Positions 8,374 to 17,084 of a stretch of 64,000 nucleotides of DNA are shown here, in pieces. The stretch's first letter is position 1; every line of letters starts with the position of its first letter. A model generated the notes under the pieces. It was not told the DNA's origin. It saw only the letters and a list, made by a program, of their open reading frames with translations, and made no database searches. Source of the DNA: Paraburkholderia acidicola. Its GTDB lineage: Bacteria > Pseudomonadota > Gammaproteobacteria > Burkholderiales > Burkholderiaceae. A program made the position numbers and the translations under genes. The DNA is taken from assembly GCF_002362315.1 (NCBI RefSeq), contig NZ_MTZV01000004.1, positions 186,001 through 250,000 of the forward strand, written 5' to 3'.

Positions 8374-9717
8374 TCAGGACTCCACGTCCTCGAGACTGAA
8401 AATTTCCGTCTGGTCGTTATACGAGAAGATCTCGCCGTAACGGCCCCAGTCGATCACGGAATCGAGCGTCTCTTCCGCGGCGCTGTCCGACAGAAAATCT
8501 TCCAGCTCCTGTTCGAAACGCACACGCGGCGCGCGATGGCCGGGGCGTTCGTTGAGCACCTTCTTGATCCGCGCGGCAAGCGGCACATGGCGCAACAGAT
8601 GTTCCGCGAACATCATCTTGCGCTCCTGCGTACCGAACTCCGAGAACACGCGCGCGGGCGGCGTGAGGAACACGTCGCCTTCGCGCACGTCGGCGAACCC
8701 AAGGTACTGCAGCACTTCGGCGATCGGGAACAGATCATCGACCTCGAGATGCAGCGAACGGGCGATTTCCGGCATGTCCGCGCGACCGTGATACGGCGGC
8801 GCCGCGAGTGTTTCGATCAGACCGGCCATCAGGTTGGTCGACACCTGCGGCAACCAGCTGCCCAGTTCCAGCCCCTTCTTCGTCGCCTCGTCGGTCTGAC
8901 GCGCGGTCATCTTCGCGTAGATGTCGTCGACGAGCCGGCGGAAGGCCGGGTCGAGCCGGTTGCGCGGATGCTTGAACGGCACCTTGATCTCCGCGATCAC
9001 GCGGCCCGGATTCGACGACAGCACCAGAATCCGGTCGCACATGAACACCGCTTCTTCGATGTTGTGCGTGACGATCAGCACCGACTTGATCGGCATGCGC
9101 CCTTGCGTCCACAGATCGAGCAGATCGGTACGCAGGGTTTCGGCGGTCAGCACGTCGAGTGCGGAGAACGGTTCGTCCATCAGCAGCAAGGTCGGATCGA
9201 CGACGAGCGCGCGCGCGAACCCGACGCGCTGCCGCATACCGCCGGACAGCTCGCGCGGATACGCGTTTTCAAACCCGTCGAGACCGATCAGATCGATCGC
9301 GGCAAGCGCCCGTTCGCGTCGCTCGCGTGCTCCGACGCCCTGCGCCTCGAGGCCCGCTTCCACGTTCTGCAGCACGGTCAGCCACGGGAACAAGGCGAAG
9401 GTCTGGAAGACCATCGCGACGCCCTTGGCGGGGCCGTCCAGCGGCTGGCCCATGTAGGTCACGTCGCCGCCGGTCGGCTCGATCAGTCCGGCGATGATAC
9501 GCAACAGCGTCGACTTGCCCGAGCCCGAACGACCCAGCAGGCCGACGATCTCGCCTTCGCGCAGCGCCACGTTCACGCCGTCGAGGACCAGCAGTTCGCC
9601 CTGCGACTTGTTGAAGCCGCGGCACACTTCCTTGACGTTCAGGATTTCGTCGCCGAGGCGCGGCGGCCTCGGCATATCGGTGGACCCGGCGGTTACGGCA
9701 GCTTTAGGATTTTGCAT
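8374..9717 (-). CDS. ABC importer ATPase with C-terminal extra domain
   Basis: Energises import through the permease encoded just upstream. Residues about 25-265 are an ABC ATPase of the nitrate/sulfonate/taurine class: Walker A GRSGSGKST, signature LSGGMRQRVGFARAL, Walker B LLMDEPFSALD and the H-loop VTHN. Residues about 300-447 are an additional domain of the type called AAA-associated in this family, acidic at the end (EIFSLEDVES). At 447 residues it is far longer than SsuB or TauB (about 250). The gap to the permease gene is 23 bases. No substrate-binding protein gene is adjacent, so the substrate cannot be assigned. Confidence 0.9.
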   Translation of the reverse strand: MQNPKAAVTAGSTDMPRPPRLGDEILNVKEVCRGFNKSQGELLVLDGVNVALREGEIVGLLGRSGSGKSTLLRIIAGLIEPTGGDVTYMGQPLDGPAKGVAMVFQTFALFPWLTVLQNVEAGLEAQGVGARERRERALAAIDLIGLDGFENAYPRELSGGMRQRVGFARALVVDPTLLLMDEPFSALDVLTAETLRTDLLDLWTQGRMPIKSVLIVTHNIEEAVFMCDRILVLSSNPGRVIAEIKVPFKHPRNRLDPAFRRLVDDIYAKMTARQTDEATKKGLELGSWLPQVSTNLMAGLIETLAAPPYHGRADMPEIARSLHLEVDDLFPIAEVLQYLGFADVREGDVFLTPPARVFSEFGTQERKMMFAEHLLRHVPLAARIKKVLNERPGHRAPRVRFEQELEDFLSDSAAEETLDSVIDWGRYGEIFSYNDQTEIFSLEDVES

Positions 9718-9740
9718 CGCGTTTGGCCTTAATGAAGCGG

Positions 9741-11492
9741 TCAGTCGAGCCGAAGCTTGGATTCAGCATAGGCGTACATCGGACGCCACAGCAGGCGGTT
9801 GAACAAGGTCACGAACAGCGACATCACGGCGATGCCGAGGATGATCTTCGGGAAATCGCCGGCGGCCGTGGTTTGCGCGATATACGAGCCGAGGCCGTGT
9901 GCCGAGAGCCGGGTATCGCCCCACTGCACGTATTCGGCCACGATGCTGGCGTTCCACGCGCCGCCCGACGCCGTGATCGCACCGGTCACGTAGTACGGGA
10001 AGATGCCCGGCAACATCACCTGGCGCCACCATTGCCAGCCGCGAATGCGGAAGTTGGACGCCACCTCGCGATAGTCGTTCGGATAGGAACTCGCGCCTGC
10101 AATCACGTTGAAAAGGATATACCACTGGGTGCCGAGCACGATCAGCGGCGACAGCCAGATGTCCGGGTTCAGGTGAAAACGCACGATCACGATCACGAAT
10201 ACCGGGAACAGCAGGTTCGCCGGGAACGCGGCCAGAAACTGCGCCAGCGGCTGGATCTTCTCGGCGAGCGCCGGACGCAGCCCGATCAGCACACCGAGCG
10301 GTACCCAGATCACCGACGACAGCGCGATCAGCAGCGCCACCCGCAGCAACGTGATGAGCCCGAGTACGATCACATGCCCGACTTCACCGAGCGACACGCC
10401 GGTGCTGACGTATTCGATCACGCGATACACGACGTACACCGTCAGCAGGATCACGAAGATCGCCCACACGATGTCGCCGACGCGCGACGATTTCTGCCGC
10501 TGCGGAATCGCGAAGCGCGCGCGGTCGAACGACGGCAGACGCAGCGGCACACGAGCCGCGTTCGCGAACAGCCAGCCGAGCGGCACGAGCAGACGGTGAA
10601 TCAGCCGCGTGCGGCGGATCAGGTCGAGCAGCCACGACTCCGGCGCATCGCCCGAACTCGTGTTTTCCATGCGGAACTTATCGGCCCACGCGACGAGCGG
10701 ACGGAACAGCAGTTGGTCGTAGGCAAGAATCACGACGGTCATGGCCAGGATGACCCAGCCGATCGCATGCAGGTTCTTCTCGGAGATGGCCTGCGCGAGA
10801 AACGCGCCGATGCCCGGCAGCGTGATCGTGTTGTTGCCGACCGTGATCGCTTCCGATGCAACGACGAAGAACCAGCCGCCCGACATCGACATCATCATGT
10901 TCCAGATGAGACCGGGCATCGAGAACGGGACTTCGAGCTTCCAGAAACGCTGCCACGACGTCAGATGGAAACCGCGCGACACTTCGTCGAGATCGCGCGG
11001 CACGGTGCGCAGCGACTGATAGAAGCTGAACGTCATGTTCCAGGCCTGGCTCGTGAAGATCGCGAAGATCGCCGCGAGTTCGGCGCCGAGCACACGGCCC
11101 GGGAACAGCGCCAGAAAGAAGGTCACCGTAAACGAAATGTAGCCGAGCACCGGCACCGACTGCAGGATGTCGAGAATCGGCACCAGCACGAGACCGGCGC
11201 GCCGGCTCTTCGCCGCAAGCGTGCCGTAAACCAGTGTGAAGGTCAGCGAAGCAACCATTGCGGCAAGCATGCGCAGTGTCGTGCGCATCGCGTATTCGGG
11301 CAGATTGGTCGGATCGAGCGAGATGACCTGGGTTTTCAGCGTCGATATCGGCGCCATCGATTCATGAAAACCGATCGCCGCCATCGCGATCAGGCAGATG
11401 ATCAGCGGGAACGCGACGAAGTCCCAGCGGTTGGGCAGAACCCGCCATGCGGACGCATTGGCCGTGCGACTCAGATTGAAACTGAAGTCCAT
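9741..11492 (-). CDS. ABC importer permease, two fused permease domains
   Basis: A 583-residue inner-membrane protein with two binding-protein-dependent permease domains in one chain (about residues 20-290 and 350-583). Each has the EAA-type coupling loop, for example EVSRGFHLTSWQRFWKLEVP in the first and EVASNFRIRGWQWWRQVMLP in the second. Fusing both halves means one gene supplies the whole channel. The start has GGGAGG seven bases upstream. It forms an operon with the ATPase that follows. The class is nitrate/sulfonate/bicarbonate-like, but the true substrate is unknown. Confidence 0.9.
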   Translation of the reverse strand: MDFSFNLSRTANASAWRVLPNRWDFVAFPLIICLIAMAAIGFHESMAPISTLKTQVISLDPTNLPEYAMRTTLRMLAAMVASLTFTLVYGTLAAKSRRAGLVLVPILDILQSVPVLGYISFTVTFFLALFPGRVLGAELAAIFAIFTSQAWNMTFSFYQSLRTVPRDLDEVSRGFHLTSWQRFWKLEVPFSMPGLIWNMMMSMSGGWFFVVASEAITVGNNTITLPGIGAFLAQAISEKNLHAIGWVILAMTVVILAYDQLLFRPLVAWADKFRMENTSSGDAPESWLLDLIRRTRLIHRLLVPLGWLFANAARVPLRLPSFDRARFAIPQRQKSSRVGDIVWAIFVILLTVYVVYRVIEYVSTGVSLGEVGHVIVLGLITLLRVALLIALSSVIWVPLGVLIGLRPALAEKIQPLAQFLAAFPANLLFPVFVIVIVRFHLNPDIWLSPLIVLGTQWYILFNVIAGASSYPNDYREVASNFRIRGWQWWRQVMLPGIFPYYVTGAITASGGAWNASIVAEYVQWGDTRLSAHGLGSYIAQTTAAGDFPKIILGIAVMSLFVTLFNRLLWRPMYAYAESKLRLD

Positions 11493-12051
11493 CAGATGCC
11501 CTCCCGATAGCGGCGAGCCGGGATCGGACCCGCCGTGCAGACTGTGGAAAGCCGCGTCCAGCGCGGGTGGCAGGGGAAGGATCGGTCCGGAAAGCGGAAA
11601 TCAGACATGACTGGACGCTTGTGCGCGGTAATTCGTTGGCGTTAAGACGCAGTGGCCGGGTGTGGCAACCGGCGCGGCGAACAGCACCGGCACCTGCTGC
11701 ACGAAGAACGCATTCGTTACGACGGGGCAACGGAGCGTCCGGAAACCGGCGAGCTTTCCTTGTTTTGGACGGCACGACACTACTACAACCTGTGTTTCAG
11801 GCACAACCTTTCGCGGCAAAGGAGCGGCTGAATCTGCGGCCGCCTCGCTCGTCTATCGTCTGAACGTCGCATGCGAGCCACACCCCCGCGGCGCCCACGC
11901 ATTCAGACAACGCCTCGCTCAACCGTGATGAACCTGCCGACGTACGTGCGCGCGAGCACACATCCGCGCATACCTCCGGCGGTTAAAATCGAACCGCCGC
12001 GCCAAAAACGACCTCGCGGCATCCAGACAAAATCGACGGACCAGAGGGTCG
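11493..12051. other. Intergenic region, divergent promoters
   Basis: 559 bases between the divergent ABC permease and diguanylate cyclase genes. It must hold both promoters. Short ORFs cross it on both strands, but none has a ribosome-binding site or protein-like composition. No hairpin with a T tract or strong repeat was seen. Confidence 0.6.
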
Positions 12052-13728
12052 ATGAACAGGACTAACTTGCGTGCGGCAGCCGGACCCGTCAGCCTTCTGC
12101 TGATTGCGTTCGTCTGCTGGTTCGCGGCCGGCCTGGCCGCGGACCGGATGGTACAGCAAGAACTGAATGCCGCGGTACGCACGCAGCGGCAGATGTCCGC
12201 GTCGGTGGTCGATAACATGGCCCAGGTGATCGCCAGCGACTTCGCGATGTTCCGCGCTGTCCCCGCGACGATGGCCGAACTCGATACGATCCAGCACGCG
12301 CTCGCGCAGTCGCAGGATTATGCCGCGAACGGCGCCGGCACGGAACCGCCGCAACGCGACGCGCTGCTCAGGCAACCTGCGCTGGCCGCGATCAGCCGCT
12401 TCCTGAGCAACGCTCAGGGCTACTCCGGGCTCGACAACATCTGGCTCGTCAATGCCAACGGCCTGTGCGTGGCCTCGAGCAACGCGACCGCGCAACGCTC
12501 GCTGGTCGGTATCGACATGCACTCGCGCGCCTGGCTGACGAATGTGTTACTGGGTGCCTTCGAGGAGATTTACGGGGTGACGGCCAGGCACCGCGAGCCC
12601 GGCATCTTCATCGCCGTGCCGGTTTACGACGACGGCGCGCTGGTCGGCGCGGTCGTCGCGCGGGTGGGCATCGCGAGATTGCGGCACTGGGTCGCGCACC
12701 CGGGCACCTTCGTGACCGACGGCAATGGCGTGATCATCATGGCCCACGACAACACGCTCGAAAACCACGCACTGCCAGGTTCGCGTGCGACGCAGATGAG
12801 CGCCGCCGAACGTAGCGAGGTGTATCGACGGGATAATTTTGCGGACCTGAGCATTCGTCCCGTCAGTCAGTTGCACGACGACGCGCCGTGGGTACCGGAC
12901 GCGCTAGCGGGCCAGTTCTTCCAGACGCGCGTCCACCAGTTACCCGCGCTATACGAGGTACGCGACGGTCTGAACTCGAAACTCGCCTCGCATATCGTCG
13001 ATCCGGTCGCCGCGTGGCCGGAGCTCGTGTACACGCACCGGCGCGACCGTGTGCTGGTATTCGTCACGCTCGCGGGCGGCGCCGCCCTGCTTTGCGTGCT
13101 CACCCTGTCGTACCTGCGCGAGCGCCGCCATCATGGCGCGACGCGTCACCTTGCCGAACAGTTGCAAGCAGCCAATACGCTGCTCTCCGCCGAGGCACGC
13201 CATGATGCACTGACCGGTGCACTTTCGCGGCGCTATTTCCTCGACCTGCTGCGCCACGAGATCGAACGCGCGCGGCGCGCCGGCGAACCGCTATGCATGG
13301 CCATCGCCGATCTCGACCATTTCAAGCAGATCAACGACCGCTTCGGCCATGCTGCCGGCGACCGGGCGCTCGAACACTTCGTCGATACCTGCCGGATCGA
13401 GCTGCGCGACGGCGATGCGATCGGCCGGCTGGGCGGCGAGGAGTTCGGCATCCTGCTGCCGGCCACCGCGCTCACGGCCGGCTTCGAAACCGTCGAGCGG
13501 CTGCGCACCCGGCTCAAGAGCGTGCCTTCCACAACCCTACCGGCGCCGGTCAAGCTCAGCGTAAGCATCGGGATCACCGAACTCGGCCCCGACGATGCGG
13601 CAGAGCGGCTGATGAGCCGCGCGGACCATGCGCTTTACGCGGCGAAGTCGGGCGGGCGCGATCGCAGCGAAGCGGTGCGTGCCGGCGATGCGACGCCACC
13701 CGCGCGCACCGCTGCGATCACCTGGTGA
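12052..13728 (+). CDS. Membrane diguanylate cyclase with periplasmic sensor
   Basis: Makes cyclic di-GMP from two GTP. A first membrane helix (about residues 6-25) is followed by a large periplasmic region of about 300 residues with a Cache-like pattern (GLDNIWLVNANGLCVASSN; GIFIAVPVYDDGALVGAVVARVGI), a second helix near residues 337-357 and a C-terminal GGDEF domain. The catalytic motif is GGEEF. An RDGD (RxxD) inhibitory site lies five residues before it, so product inhibition is expected. DALTGALSRRYF and FKQINDRFGHAAGD are the usual upstream motifs. No EAL domain is present. The ligand of the sensor part is not known. Confidence 0.93.
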   Translation: MNRTNLRAAAGPVSLLLIAFVCWFAAGLAADRMVQQELNAAVRTQRQMSASVVDNMAQVIASDFAMFRAVPATMAELDTIQHALAQSQDYAANGAGTEPPQRDALLRQPALAAISRFLSNAQGYSGLDNIWLVNANGLCVASSNATAQRSLVGIDMHSRAWLTNVLLGAFEEIYGVTARHREPGIFIAVPVYDDGALVGAVVARVGIARLRHWVAHPGTFVTDGNGVIIMAHDNTLENHALPGSRATQMSAAERSEVYRRDNFADLSIRPVSQLHDDAPWVPDALAGQFFQTRVHQLPALYEVRDGLNSKLASHIVDPVAAWPELVYTHRRDRVLVFVTLAGGAALLCVLTLSYLRERRHHGATRHLAEQLQAANTLLSAEARHDALTGALSRRYFLDLLRHEIERARRAGEPLCMAIADLDHFKQINDRFGHAAGDRALEHFVDTCRIELRDGDAIGRLGGEEFGILLPATALTAGFETVERLRTRLKSVPSTTLPAPVKLSVSIGITELGPDDAAERLMSRADHALYAAKSGGRDRSEAVRAGDATPPARTAAITW

Positions 13729-13882
13729 TCTGGTGGTCTGGTGAATGCGGCCACTCGGGCACGGCAAGCCGGAGTAGATCGATTCGTCGTGACTTCAGCG
13801 CTTCCGGACGAGGCAGGTATCATCACCCTTCGCGACTTTCGTCAGAAGGTTGATGTCGTTACTGCTCTACCGGGAGGTTTGC

Positions 13883-14149
13883 ATGAAGGGAAATCTGGTC
13901 ATCGTCTGCCGCGATCACGATGCCGATGCGTTCGACCATCTGCTGGCCGAATACGGCGCATTTCAGACCCGCCTGTCGTCAACCGCGTGGTACCTGAAGC
14001 TGGCTGTGGCGCCGGAACTGATTCAGGAGGAAATCCTCGCGCGCCTCGGCAAATACACGACGCATTACATCTTCGAAGCGGAAACGGTGACGTGGAACAC
14101 CGTAGACAGTGAAGCCGCCGCCGCGCTCAACACGCTCTTCACCGAATAG
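13883..14149 (+). CDS. 88-residue unknown protein, faint Cas2/SinR-like pattern
   Basis: A small soluble ORF with a strong ribosome-binding site (GGGAGG, 6 bases before ATG); an upstream in-frame ATG at 13850 is less likely. The chain has a strand-like start (GNLVIVCRDHD), a central STAWYLKLAV segment and a later ETVTWNTVDSE. The order of strand, then ST-aliphatic strand, then a late Trp strand recalls the small ferredoxin-like SinR/Cas2 fold, but no diagnostic residues were confirmed. It follows the cyclase gene and converges on the sensor kinase gene. It is most safely called hypothetical. Confidence 0.7.
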   Translation: MKGNLVIVCRDHDADAFDHLLAEYGAFQTRLSSTAWYLKLAVAPELIQEEILARLGKYTTHYIFEAETVTWNTVDSEAAAALNTLFTE

Positions 14150-14184
14150 ACGAACGGGCGCGAATAGACGATAAGCGCCGCAGT

Positions 14185-15501
14185 CTACCAGGCGCTCTGC
14201 GCGGCCGTGGCCACCTTCGGCATGACTTCGTCCGGGAACGTCATCAGCACCCGCAGACCGCTTCCGTCGTGATTGCCGATTTCCCATTCGCCGCCCGCGC
14301 GACGCACCAGTCGCTCGACGATCGCGAGACCGAGCCCGCTATGACCGTTGCCGCCGCGCGCCGGATCGAGCCGCACGAACGGCCGGCTCGCGTTGAGCAA
14401 ATCCTGAGCGGCAATCCCCTTACCGTTGTCGCTGACCGATAGCGTGAATCCACCCGCGACGCGCGCAGTCGCCACGACGATCGGCGGTGCGCCGTACGCG
14501 TGTGCGTTATCGAGCAGATTCGACAGAATCCGGTCGAGCGTCGCGGCTGGCAGCCGGAAGCCCTCGCCTGCCGCCAGATCGCTCTGCACAGCCGGCGCAC
14601 CGGCCGCCACGGCACGATAGCTGCGCACGATGCGGTCGCACTGCGTATCGACCTCGACCGCTTCGCTGCGATCCGCGCCGTCGTGCGCAAACACCAGAAA
14701 CTGCTCGACGATATGGGTCATCGAATCGACGTCGCGCACGACGCCGTCGCGCGTCTTCGCTTCGTCCATCATCTCGGCGCGCAGCCGCAGCCGCGCGAGC
14801 GGCGTCTTCAGGTCATGCGCCACACCCGCGAGCATGACCGCGCGGTCGTTCTCGGTACGCGCGACTTCCTGAACCATCTGGTTGAAACCATGCGTGAGTT
14901 GCCGCAGTTCGCGTGGCCCGCGTTCCGGTAGCGGCGGCACGGGCAAACCGCGGCCGAAGCGCGCAACCGCCTGCGCCAGCGAGCGCAACGGCTGCTGCAA
15001 CTGCCAGGCGGCCAGCAACGCCGCCATCACGCCAGCGGAAAAGATGATGGTCAGCCACAGCACCATCCGGTCGAACGAGCGCGGCGGTCGCAACGGCTGC
15101 ACGGGCACGACGATCCAGTTGGGGTCGGTAGCCGCGCGCACCCACAGCGTGGGCGGCTTGCCCGGTGTGCCGATGCGCACCTGGGTTGTGTTCGGCACCC
15201 GGTCGCGCACATCGTCGACAAAACGGCGCAGCGACGCCGGCAGATTCGGATTGTCCGGCGGCACGGCATCGCTGCTGGGATCGACCAGCCGCACCCGCGA
15301 CGGCAACGGCTGATCGGGATCGTGCACGACGTGCTGGCGCACGGCGTCGACGAGGAACACCGCCTCTTCTACTGCGTAGCGATTCTGAAACTGGTTGCGT
15401 TCGAGGCGAAACAGCACATAGCCCGCGAAATGCGATATCAGCAGCACGCCGACGACCAGGAACGTCAGTCGTCCGAACAGCGTATCAATGGGACGGCGCA
15501 T
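14185..15501 (-). CDS. EnvZ-type sensor histidine kinase
   Basis: Inner-membrane sensor kinase of about 438 residues. It has an N-terminal helix (TFLVVGVLLISHFAGYVLF), a periplasmic region of about 130 residues, a second helix near residues 150-170, HAMP, the H-box VAHDLKTPLARLR, N-box LSNLLDNAHAYG, G1 SVSDNGKGI and G2 HSGLGLAIVERLV. The likely start is the ATG at 15501 (MRRPIDTLFGRL); a start at 15522 is also in frame. It overlaps the response regulator gene by 17 bases, so the two are co-translated. The genes and the divergent Spy-like protein suggest envelope stress sensing. Confidence 0.92.
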   Translation of the reverse strand: MRRPIDTLFGRLTFLVVGVLLISHFAGYVLFRLERNQFQNRYAVEEAVFLVDAVRQHVVHDPDQPLPSRVRLVDPSSDAVPPDNPNLPASLRRFVDDVRDRVPNTTQVRIGTPGKPPTLWVRAATDPNWIVVPVQPLRPPRSFDRMVLWLTIIFSAGVMAALLAAWQLQQPLRSLAQAVARFGRGLPVPPLPERGPRELRQLTHGFNQMVQEVARTENDRAVMLAGVAHDLKTPLARLRLRAEMMDEAKTRDGVVRDVDSMTHIVEQFLVFAHDGADRSEAVEVDTQCDRIVRSYRAVAAGAPAVQSDLAAGEGFRLPAATLDRILSNLLDNAHAYGAPPIVVATARVAGGFTLSVSDNGKGIAAQDLLNASRPFVRLDPARGGNGHSGLGLAIVERLVRRAGGEWEIGNHDGSGLRVLMTFPDEVMPKVATAAQSAW

Positions 15502-16210
15502 GTTGCTCGCCGTCAGGCACAAAGACGTAACCGCGCCCGCGCACTGTCTGGATGAAGCGTGGCACCGAAGGATCGGTTTCGAGGATGCGCCGCAGACGCC
15601 ACACCTGCACGTCGATGCCGCGATCGGTGCCGTCGTATTCCGGGCCGTGCAGCAGTTCGAGCAGGCGTTCGCGCGTGAGCGTGCGCATGGGGTGGTTGAC
15701 GAAGATCTTCAGTAGCGCGAATTCACTGCCCGACAGCGTAAGCGGTCGGCCTTCCTGATGCAGCGTGCGTGACTGGAAATCGAGCGTGAAGCGGCCGAAC
15801 GTAAACGGCTCGCGCTGCTCCGGCGCCGCCGCCGACGGCAGCGTACGGCGCCGCCGCAGCACCGCCTGCACGCGCGCCAGCAGTTCGCGCGGGTTGAACG
15901 GCTTGCCGAGGTAGTCGTCCGCGCCGAGTTCGAGACCGACGATACGGTCCACGTCGTCCGCACGGGCAGTCAGCATGATCACCGGAATATCGTCGCCGGC
16001 CGCGCGCAGCTTGCGCAGCGCGGTCAGCCCGTCGACGCCGGGCATCATCAGGTCGAGCACGATCAGATCGGGACGCTCGCGTTCGAGCCGGCGTTCGAGC
16101 GAGCCGGCATCGTGCAGCACCGAAACCTCGATCCCTTGACGGGCAAGGTAGTCGCGCAGCAGGTCGCGCAGTTCGACGTCGTCGTCGACGACAAGGATTT
16201 GAGTAGTCAT
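15485..16210 (-). CDS. OmpR-family response regulator
   Basis: A 241-residue DNA-binding regulator and partner of the overlapping kinase. The receiver has acidic DDD near residues 9-11, phospho-acceptor Asp53 (LIVLDLMMPGVDG) and Lys in GKPFNPRELLARV. The C-terminal winged helix carries LTLSGSEFALLKIFVNHP and ends in TVRGRGYVFVP. It is divergent from the Spy/CpxP-like gene, and the shared 223-base region holds ten-base-phased GTTAC/GTAAC repeats. These are good candidates for its own binding sites. Confidence 0.94.
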   Translation of the reverse strand: MTTQILVVDDDVELRDLLRDYLARQGIEVSVLHDAGSLERRLERERPDLIVLDLMMPGVDGLTALRKLRAAGDDIPVIMLTARADDVDRIVGLELGADDYLGKPFNPRELLARVQAVLRRRRTLPSAAAPEQREPFTFGRFTLDFQSRTLHQEGRPLTLSGSEFALLKIFVNHPMRTLTRERLLELLHGPEYDGTDRGIDVQVWRLRRILETDPSVPRFIQTVRGRGYVFVPDGEQHAPSH

Positions 16211-16266
16211 GGGGCGAAGTTTAACGCGCCAGACCAGCCGTTTCGGCCCCCGCCGGTCGTCAAAGG

Positions 16267-16331
16267 GTTACCGGGTGTTACCGCGAAAGGCGCGCGTAAC
16301 GTCGCGTAACACCGCCGGCATGCGGCGTAAC
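16267..16331. promoter_or_regulatory. Phased GTTAC/GTAAC repeat array, candidate regulator box
   Basis: GTTAC occurs at 16267 and 16277 (10 bases apart). Its complement GTAAC occurs at 16296 and 16306 (10 apart) and again at 16327 (21 further). The two arms face each other across a 14-base gap. Tandem half-sites at one-turn spacing are typical of OmpR-family regulators. The array lies between the response regulator gene and the Spy-like gene, so it could control both. Confidence 0.65.
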
Positions 16332-16433
16332 ACGACGCACCGGGTGCGCCTCTACGCTGTGCATTACCGGATGCGGCGACGCTGTTTCCGTACCTGCCGC
16401 ATCGCCGGCTAGTTCATCACAAGGAGTACCTCG

Positions 16434-16976
16434 ATGTCCAACAGTATGTCCGTCAAACCCACGCGCTTCCTCGCCGTTGCTGCCGCCTCGCTCGCTCTGG
16501 GCGTCGGCATCGCCTACGCCGCAGGACCGTCCGACGCCGCCGCGGGCGGCCCCGGCTGGCACCACGGTCACTTTGAGAAGCAGTTGAACCAGTTGCACAG
16601 CCAGTTGAACCTGAATGCCGATCAGGAAAAGCAATGGCAGGCCGCGCTCGACACGATGAAGCAGAATCGCAGCGCAGCACGTGCGAATCATCAGCAGATG
16701 AAGCAGCAGTTCGAGGCGCTGCAGCAGCAGCCGATTCTCGATCTGAACGCGCTGCATGACGCGCACCAGCGCGTCGAACAGCAGAACGCGCAACTGCGCG
16801 AGCAGACCACGACCGCCTGGCTGAACTTCTACAACGGCCTGAACGATCAGCAGAAGACCATCGTTAGCACTGCGCTGAAACAGCACTTCGCGAAGATGGC
16901 GGCACGCCGCGACAAGATGCACGAACGCTGGGAACAGCATGACGGCGCGTCGGGGGCGATTGGCCTCAAACCATAA
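16434..16976 (+). CDS. Spy/CpxP-family periplasmic protein
   Basis: A periplasmic helical protein of 180 residues. Its signal peptide (FLAVAAASLALGVGIAYAAG) has an Ala-x-Ala cleavage site. The mature part is rich in Gln, His and Lys and has two LTxxQ-like motifs (LNADQEKQW and LNDQQKTIV), the hallmark of Spy/CpxP/zinc-resistance-type proteins that bind misfolded proteins or damp two-component signalling. AAGGAG lies seven bases before ATG. By analogy with CpxP it may feed back on the divergent kinase; this is inference from family and position. Confidence 0.85.
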   Translation: MSNSMSVKPTRFLAVAAASLALGVGIAYAAGPSDAAAGGPGWHHGHFEKQLNQLHSQLNLNADQEKQWQAALDTMKQNRSAARANHQQMKQQFEALQQQPILDLNALHDAHQRVEQQNAQLREQTTTAWLNFYNGLNDQQKTIVSTALKQHFAKMAARRDKMHERWEQHDGASGAIGLKP

Positions 16977-16997
16977 GCGCGGTCGGTGTGCATAAAA

Positions 16998-17030
16998 AAA
17001 CGCCACGCGGCAATTCGTCGCGTGGCGTTT
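16998..17030. terminator. Bidirectional rho-independent terminator
   Basis: A 12-bp perfect stem (16998-17009 with 17019-17030) around a 9-base loop. It is flanked by seven A on the left (a T tract for the minus-strand pirin gene) and TTT on the right (for the Spy-like gene). It separates two convergent genes. Confidence 0.85.
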
Positions 17031-17084
17031 CTGCTTCTGCGTCTGTTTCTATCTGCAACTACTGCCGCAACGGCGGCAACGGCG

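Noticed and set aside
9723..11510. 595-residue plus-strand ORF
   Set aside because: It is antisense to the clear ABC permease gene and rich in Arg, His and Gln as expected of a shadow frame in GC-rich DNA; no ribosome-binding site or domain.
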